Below are positions 41,872-46,405 of a stretch of DNA of 46,405 nucleotides, piece after piece (position 1 is the stretch's first letter; every line of letters begins with the position of its first letter). The DNA lies in contig CAZMVB010000030.1 in assembly GCA_964569795.1 (NCBI GenBank), positions 1 through 46,405 of the forward strand, read 5' to 3'. Below the pieces are notes generated by a model that saw only the letters and a program-made list of their open reading frames with translations, had not been told where the DNA came from and did not search any database. The position numbers and the translations under genes are program-made. Source of the stretch: JAHJDS01 sp964569795 (lineage in GTDB: Bacteria; Desulfobacterota; Desulfarculia; Desulfarculales; JAHJDS01).

Positions 41872-42002
41872 CTTCCGTTGTCGCGGTCTTGACGGGCGTC
41901 CATCTTCTGCTGCCGGCCTGAAATTTTCGGGGGAATGCGGGGCCAGGCCAGGTCATGCCCGGGCCGGACCACTGTTTATTTCATTCGGCCCGCCTGAACG
42001 GC

Positions 42003-44015
42003 CTATTGCTTGAACCGGGACACGATCTGGTTGAGCCGGGCGCCCATGGCTGACAATTCATTGGCCGATTTGGCGATCTCGCCGATGGCCGAGGCCGTTT
42101 CCCGGGCCCCGGTGGCCATGCCGTCCACGTTCCGGGCGATCTGATTCATGGCGGCCGACTGCTGTTCGGCGGCGGCGGCGATCTGCTCCACCTTGGCCGA
42201 AACCGTGGCCACCCCGGTCACGATCTGATCCAGCATCTTGCCCGCCTCGGAGGCCAACTCGACGCCCTGGCCCACGTTGGACCGGGCGTGGTCCATGCGC
42301 TTGACCGTGGCCGAGGTGGACTCCCGAATGGCCTTGACCGTGTCGGCCACCTCCTTGGTGGCCTGGCTGGTCTTTTCGGCCAGCTTCCTGACCTCGTCGG
42401 CCACCACCGAGAAACCGCGACCGGCCTCGCCGGCCCGGGCGGCCTCGATGGCCGCGTTCAGGGCCAGGAGGTTGGTCTGGTCGGCGATGTCCTCGATGAC
42501 CCCGACCACCTGTCCGATCGCGTCCGACTTGACCGCCAGGTCGCCCACCGTCTGGGCCACCTCATGGATGTCGCCGTTGATCCGGTTGATGGCCTCGATG
42601 GTCTGATCCACGGCGGTCCCGCCCTTTTCGGCCGTATCGCCGGCCGCCCGGGCCTCGACGGCGCTGGACGAGGCGTTTTCCGCCGCCTGCCGGATGGTGT
42701 CGTTCATCTGCTCGGCGGTTCGGGCCATGGTGAACATGTTGGCGCTCTGCTGGCCGGCCGAGGCGGACATCTGGTCGGTCGAGGCCGAGATCTCGCTGGC
42801 GGCCGAGGCCAGGCGCTCGGCCAGTTCGGTCACCTCGGACGCCACCTGGAGCATGGTCTCCTGGTTCTGTTCAATGGACTGCTGGGCCTCGACCTCGGCG
42901 GTGATGTCCCGGACGACCTCCATCCCGCCGATGATGTTGCCCTCCAGGTCATCCAGGAAGTTGGCGCTGGCCACGGCCGGTATGGTCCGCCCGCCCACGG
43001 TCAGCGTCAGTTTTTGGCCGGTGACCGCCTGGTGGGTGTCCATGGCCCGCCGAACCGGACAATCCTCTGCGCAGGCCTCGGTGCTGAACAGATCGTGGCA
43101 CTTCTTCCGGCCGATGACCTCCGCGGCCTTGACCCCGAGCAGGCTCTCGCAGGCCGGGTTGAGGTAGGTGATGGTCATCTCCCGATCGACCGAGAAGAAG
43201 GGGTCGGGAATCCCGGTCCGGACCGACTCGGCCTCGCCGAAGCGTTCGATCATCCGGGCCAGGGTCCGGCGCAGCGAGTCGGCCAGTTGGCCCAGCTCGT
43301 CGCCCGAGCGGTAGGTGATCTCCTGGGTCAGGTCCCCCTCGGCGATGGCCTCGGACACCCGCAGGATCTGCTTGACCGGACGGTTCACCAGACGCCAGGT
43401 CACCAGGGCCAGCAGCAGGCAGGCCAGCAGCGCCCCGGCCAGGGCCAGGATCAGCCCCAGGGTCCGCAGTCGCCGCAACTGGGCCGAGGTCTGGGCCGTG
43501 GACTGACGGATGACCATCGCCCCCAGGACCCGGCGGGTGGCCCCGTGGCAGTGATGGCAGTCGTGATGGTTGCGAATGATCATCAGGTTGACCAGATGGC
43601 CGCTGGTTATGAACGCCCGGTGGGACAGGGTCCGGCCGGACAGGCCGCTCTTGAGGGCGCGGCGCACCTGGTCGTCGGTGATGATCCGGTTGACCGTCTT
43701 CCGCTCCACCCCGGGGTGGGTGGCATAGGTCACCCGGCCCCCGAAATCGCAGACTATGACCATCACCGAGGGCACGTGGCGATGAATGTCCTTCATTTGC
43801 CGCCTGACCCCGGCGTCGTCGCCCCGGGTGATGGCGTTCAGGATCCCGGCGTAGGCAATATTGCCCATGTATTGGCCGGACTGGGACATCAACCCCAGCA
43901 TCCCTCGCCTCTGGTTCCGGTCGTTGACCACGAAGATGATGAGCATCACGGCCAACACCACGATGAATAACCCGGCCAGGGTCTTGGCTAGGAGTGTCCT
44001 GGTTAGCCACCGCAT
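42003..44015 (-). CDS. Methyl-accepting chemotaxis protein with periplasmic heme motif and PAS domain
   Basis: This 670-residue chemoreceptor has a membrane helix (~12-31), a periplasmic sensor region (~32-183) containing CHHCH at 153-157, a c-type heme attachment motif, a second membrane helix (~184-205), HAMP (~207-260), a PAS domain (~262-375) with clustered cysteines C306, C315 and C319, and a long signalling coiled coil with the conserved tip QTNLLALNAAIEAARAGE. It ends without an NWxxF methyltransferase-docking tail. A heme in the sensor recalls DcrA of Desulfovibrio, so oxygen or redox sensing is likely. The start is ATG at 44015 with GGAGG upstream, 20 bases after the cytochrome gene stop. 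Confidence 0.9.
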   Translation of the reverse strand: MRWLTRTLLAKTLAGLFIVVLAVMLIIFVVNDRNQRRGMLGLMSQSGQYMGNIAYAGILNAITRGDDAGVRRQMKDIHRHVPSVMVIVCDFGGRVTYATHPGVERKTVNRIITDDQVRRALKSGLSGRTLSHRAFITSGHLVNLMIIRNHHDCHHCHGATRRVLGAMVIRQSTAQTSAQLRRLRTLGLILALAGALLACLLLALVTWRLVNRPVKQILRVSEAIAEGDLTQEITYRSGDELGQLADSLRRTLARMIERFGEAESVRTGIPDPFFSVDREMTITYLNPACESLLGVKAAEVIGRKKCHDLFSTEACAEDCPVRRAMDTHQAVTGQKLTLTVGGRTIPAVASANFLDDLEGNIIGGMEVVRDITAEVEAQQSIEQNQETMLQVASEVTELAERLASAASEISASTDQMSASAGQQSANMFTMARTAEQMNDTIRQAAENASSSAVEARAAGDTAEKGGTAVDQTIEAINRINGDIHEVAQTVGDLAVKSDAIGQVVGVIEDIADQTNLLALNAAIEAARAGEAGRGFSVVADEVRKLAEKTSQATKEVADTVKAIRESTSATVKRMDHARSNVGQGVELASEAGKMLDQIVTGVATVSAKVEQIAAAAEQQSAAMNQIARNVDGMATGARETASAIGEIAKSANELSAMGARLNQIVSRFKQ

Positions 44016-44035
44016 CAGGTTGCCTCCGCGGCCGG

Positions 44036-44551
44036 TCAGTGGGCCCCGCCAAAGGTCAGCGGCACGTGCTTGAAGGCCTTGATCCGGGCCGAGACGTGAC
44101 ACTTCCGGCAGATGGACTCGGGGACCCGGCGCCTGATCTGCTTCTTGTCCTCGCTCTTGACGTGTCCGCTGCCCGGACCGTGGCAGGATTCACAGCCGAT
44201 ATCTTTCAGGTAAGGGGTCTTGGCCAGGCTGACAAAACCGCCGGGTCGGCCGTGGCCGGTGGTGTGACAGTCGTAGCAGTGCTGCTTTTCCTGGGGCGTC
44301 AGGCCCCGTTCCATGCGCCGAATGCTGCGGTAAGACCGGCTCTTGGGGGAATACTTGATAAAGCGCTTGTAGATTTCCTCGTGGCAGGACGCGCATTTTT
44401 GCGAGCCCACGTACCTGAAACCCGTCGAGGGGGCCGGCTTGGCGGCCGAAGAGTCGGCCGCCCCGGCCGCGGAGATCCATCCGAACAGGACCAATCCGCT
44501 CAGGGTGAGGCCCGCCGCCGCGCCGACCGTCACCCATGCCCGAAAGCGCAT
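44036..44551 (-). CDS. Tetraheme cytochrome c, c554-like
   Basis: This 171-residue exported protein has an N-terminal signal or anchor helix (about 8-32, ending AAGA) and four CxxCH heme sites at 53-57, 92-96, 120-124 and 148-152. The spacing and the motifs YVGSQKCASCH, HCYDCHTTG and CESCHGPGSGH resemble the cytochrome c554 family. It should carry electrons in the periplasm. It is immediately upstream of the heme-containing chemoreceptor gene and probably co-transcribed, so it may pass redox state to that sensor. The start is ATG at 44551 behind GGGGGGAG. Confidence 0.92.
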   Translation of the reverse strand: MRFRAWVTVGAAAGLTLSGLVLFGWISAAGAADSSAAKPAPSTGFRYVGSQKCASCHEEIYKRFIKYSPKSRSYRSIRRMERGLTPQEKQHCYDCHTTGHGRPGGFVSLAKTPYLKDIGCESCHGPGSGHVKSEDKKQIRRRVPESICRKCHVSARIKAFKHVPLTFGGAH

Positions 44552-44773
44552 CTCTCCCCCCAGAAGTGATCCGACCGGCGGGTCAAACTCTCAAGGCCTC
44601 GATCCTGAACGGTCCACGAAAGACCAAGGGGCCCGCCGCTTTCTTTGATTTCGATCGTCTCGACCGATAAAAATACCTGTCCTTTGGGTGAGTATATAAC
44701 AAACAGTTCCTAGGGGCAATACCTATTTATATCCCCAATATTTTGTAGGTCAGCCGTGCTCATGCGGCCAGGT

Positions 44774-45772
44774 TCAGGCCGCGCCGGGCACGAATTCCCG
44801 CGGCCGGGTCTCCTCCATGGTGATCGCCTCCTCGGGGCAGGTCACCAGGCACAGGCCGCAACCCATGCACTTGTCCCCGTCCACCTGGCTGAGGGAGCCC
44901 TCGCCGTCGGTCCAGGAAATGGCCCCGAAATAGCACCGCTCGTGGCACTGCCCGCACCCGGAACAGGCGTCAACGTCGATGAGGGCCCGAAAGCGGCTGG
45001 GGTCCACGACCCGGATGCCCTTTTCGATCAACACGGGCATGGTCTGGCAGCAGCAGGGACAGCAGTTGCAGATGAAGTGATCCACGTCGGAGCGGTTGAT
45101 GGTGACGTGGATCAGTCCGGCCTGTTCGCACTCCTCGAGCATGGTCAGGGCCTCGTCCTTGGTCAACTGGCGGCCGGTGCCCCGGGTGATGGCGTAATCG
45201 GCCGCCCGGTTGACCTGGAGGCAGTTGTCCAGGGGGCGGTCGCAGTTGCGCATGGACAGCCGGCAGGTGCACTTGGTCACGGCCAGGTTGGATGACTTCA
45301 TGACGATGTCCCGGACGCTCTCGAAGTCCAGGATCTGCTGCCGGGCCTCGATGGAGACCCCGACCGGGATGACCCGGGTGAAGGGCTTGGTCACGTTCTT
45401 GGAGATGGTCGCCGCCAGGTCGTACCACTCCGCGTTCATGAACTCGCGCCACAGGTCCAGAAATTCCGGGGGGCCCTCGGGCCAGAGGATCGAGGCGTCG
45501 TGGAACTGGACCATGTCCCGGCACATCCGATAGGTGGGCGGATCGGTCTTCTTGCTGGTGAATACCAGACCCTTGCGGAAGAGGTCGTCCAGCCGGCGCA
45601 TGACCTCGTCCTCGGACAGGTTCAGCTTGGCCGCCAGGTCGGCCGGCTGGCCGGGCATGGCCAGCAGCAGGTCCGCGTCAGTCTCATCGGTCAGCATGGC
45701 GAACAGACGGGCGATCCGCTCGGAGTGTCCCAACATTATCCTCGAGGCCAGTTCCTTGTACCGCTGGTCCAT
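44774..45772 (-). CDS. 4Fe-4S dicluster protein with N-terminal winged-helix-like region
   Basis: This 332-residue cytoplasmic protein starts with a helical region resembling a winged helix (DLAAKLNLSEDEVMRRLDDLFRKGLV, about 40-75). It then has cysteine groups C168, C170, C177 and C184, and a dense cysteine run C235-C242 (CNCCPCCC). Two classical ferredoxin clusters end it: C270/C273/C276/C280 and C302/C305/C308/C312 followed by P. Proteins of this layout are frequent in sulfate reducers and related anaerobes; the exact role is not established. The start is ATG at 45772 behind GAGGAG. It is divergent from the CoA-transferase gene at 45904. Confidence 0.85.
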   Translation of the reverse strand: MDQRYKELASRIMLGHSERIARLFAMLTDETDADLLLAMPGQPADLAAKLNLSEDEVMRRLDDLFRKGLVFTSKKTDPPTYRMCRDMVQFHDASILWPEGPPEFLDLWREFMNAEWYDLAATISKNVTKPFTRVIPVGVSIEARQQILDFESVRDIVMKSSNLAVTKCTCRLSMRNCDRPLDNCLQVNRAADYAITRGTGRQLTKDEALTMLEECEQAGLIHVTINRSDVDHFICNCCPCCCQTMPVLIEKGIRVVDPSRFRALIDVDACSGCGQCHERCYFGAISWTDGEGSLSQVDGDKCMGCGLCLVTCPEEAITMEETRPREFVPGAA

Positions 45773-45903
45773 GACGGCTCCTCTCGTGTGGCGATAGAGG
45801 TTAAATTCGATCCCCCATGTTTGTAAATAAATATTGACTGGAGGTCAAGCTGCGGCATGATAGGGGACCGGAATTTTTGTGAACCAGGGTAGGGAGGCTG
45901 AAC

Positions 45904-46405
45904 GTGGACGCGCCGCTGTCAGGACTGAAGGTGCTGGATCTGACCATGAACCTGCCGGGACCGCTGTGCACCTATTACCTGGCCCAGCTCGGGGCCGAGG
46001 TGATCAAGGTTGAAAACCCCCGGAGCGGCGGAGACACCATGCGCATGGCCTTCATGGGCACTGGCGGCGAGGACTCGCCCCGGTTCGTGACCCTCAACCG
46101 GGGCAAAAAAAGCATCACCCTCAATCTGAAATCCGACGACGGGAAAGCCTCCTTCCTGACGCTGTTACGAAAAACCGACGTCCTGATCGAGGGCTTTCGG
46201 CCCGGGGTGATGGCCTCGTTCGGGCTGGACTACGAGTCCCTGCGCCAGGAATTTCCGGGGCTGATCTATGTCTCGATCTCGGGTTACGGCCAGGACGGAC
46301 CGCTCAAGCTCCAGGCCGGGCACGACATCGGCTACTGCGCCATGAGCGGAGCCCTGTCCATGAACGGCGACCCGGACACGGGCCGGATCACGGTCCCGGC
46401 GATCC
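45904..46405 (+). CDS. CaiB/BaiF family CoA-transferase, partial at window edge
   Basis: Only the first 167 codons lie in the window. The start is GTG at 45904, six bases after AGGGAGG. LSGLKVLDLTMNLPGPLCTYYL, LGAEVIKVENP and the catalytic-aspartate motif AGHDIGYCAMSG are typical of the class III CoA-transferase family and especially of the alpha-methylacyl-CoA racemase-like branch. It differs clearly from the family member at 992-2206, so the two probably have different substrates. Confidence 0.9.
   Translation, partial: MDAPLSGLKVLDLTMNLPGPLCTYYLAQLGAEVIKVENPRSGGDTMRMAFMGTGGEDSPRFVTLNRGKKSITLNLKSDDGKASFLTLLRKTDVLIEGFRPGVMASFGLDYESLRQEFPGLIYVSISGYGQDGPLKLQAGHDIGYCAMSGALSMNGDPDTGRITVPAI

Noticed and set aside
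1..46405. CRISPR arrays, rRNA, tRNA genes, insertion sequences and prophage genes
   Set aside because: No regularly spaced repeats, no rRNA/tRNA signatures and no transposase or phage protein were seen in any frame.

Overview
The window is GC-rich DNA from what looks like an anaerobic bacterium of the Desulfobacterota (former deltaproteobacteria) type. The evidence is a bacterial-type CO dehydrogenase/acetyl-CoA synthase (Wood-Ljungdahl) operon, a tetraheme cytochrome c beside a chemoreceptor carrying a CxxCH heme motif, a rubredoxin with a C-x4-C first knuckle, a cysteine-rich 4Fe-4S protein, a TreT/OtsAB trehalose operon and 4-hydroxybutyryl-CoA dehydratase. The taxonomic placement is inferred from gene content only. 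GTG and TTG starts with good ribosome binding sites are common.

Layout. 1-991: a gene-free stretch packed with perfect inverted repeats, including a REP-like long palindrome. 992-2717 (minus): a class III CoA-transferase and a small protein. 3009-7222 (plus): a ThDP enzyme and zinc alcohol dehydrogenase pair, then a PsiE-like and a DUF1003 membrane protein. 7226-14255 (minus): a large PAS hybrid histidine kinase coupled to a substrate-binding lipoprotein, an outer-membrane barrel candidate and an exported protein. 14657-23456 (plus): the operon acsD - lysine/alanine-rich protein - acsA - acsB - acsC - acsE, followed by an asparaginase and a small exported protein up to a strong terminator at 25268-25304. 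25339-30689 (minus): DUF5752 - treT - otsB - mscS-type channel - otsA, in which all four junctions are 4-nt start/stop overlaps. 30867-33135 (minus): an ankyrin lipoprotein and a low-GC TPR protein, next to a 1.1-kb gene-poor stretch. 34238-41871: an AtoE-type transporter, YcgL-like protein, rubredoxin, response regulator-TPR protein, periplasmic molybdopterin protein, broken cupin gene, TPR protein and 4-hydroxybutyryl-CoA dehydratase. 42003-45772 (minus): heme chemoreceptor, tetraheme cytochrome and 4Fe-4S protein. 45904-end: a second class III CoA-transferase, cut by the window edge.

How the genes work together. AcsE passes a methyl group from methyl-tetrahydrofolate to the corrinoid protein AcsCD; AcsA makes or uses CO; AcsB joins methyl, CO and CoA, or runs in reverse to oxidise acetyl-CoA. 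The CoA-transferases, AtoE and 4-hydroxybutyryl-CoA dehydratase suggest short-chain acid/CoA-ester metabolism feeding acetyl-CoA.

The most unusual feature is in the acs operon. AcsD carries an extra ~130-residue Ala/Lys/Glu-rich linker and a 34-residue C-terminal tail. The next gene encodes a histone H1-like Lys/Ala/Pro-rich protein that ends in the same tail (20 of 33 positions identical). The segment before the tail is acidic in AcsD and basic in the partner. This looks like a docking or localisation tag that ties a scaffold protein to the CODH/ACS machinery; that function is inference.
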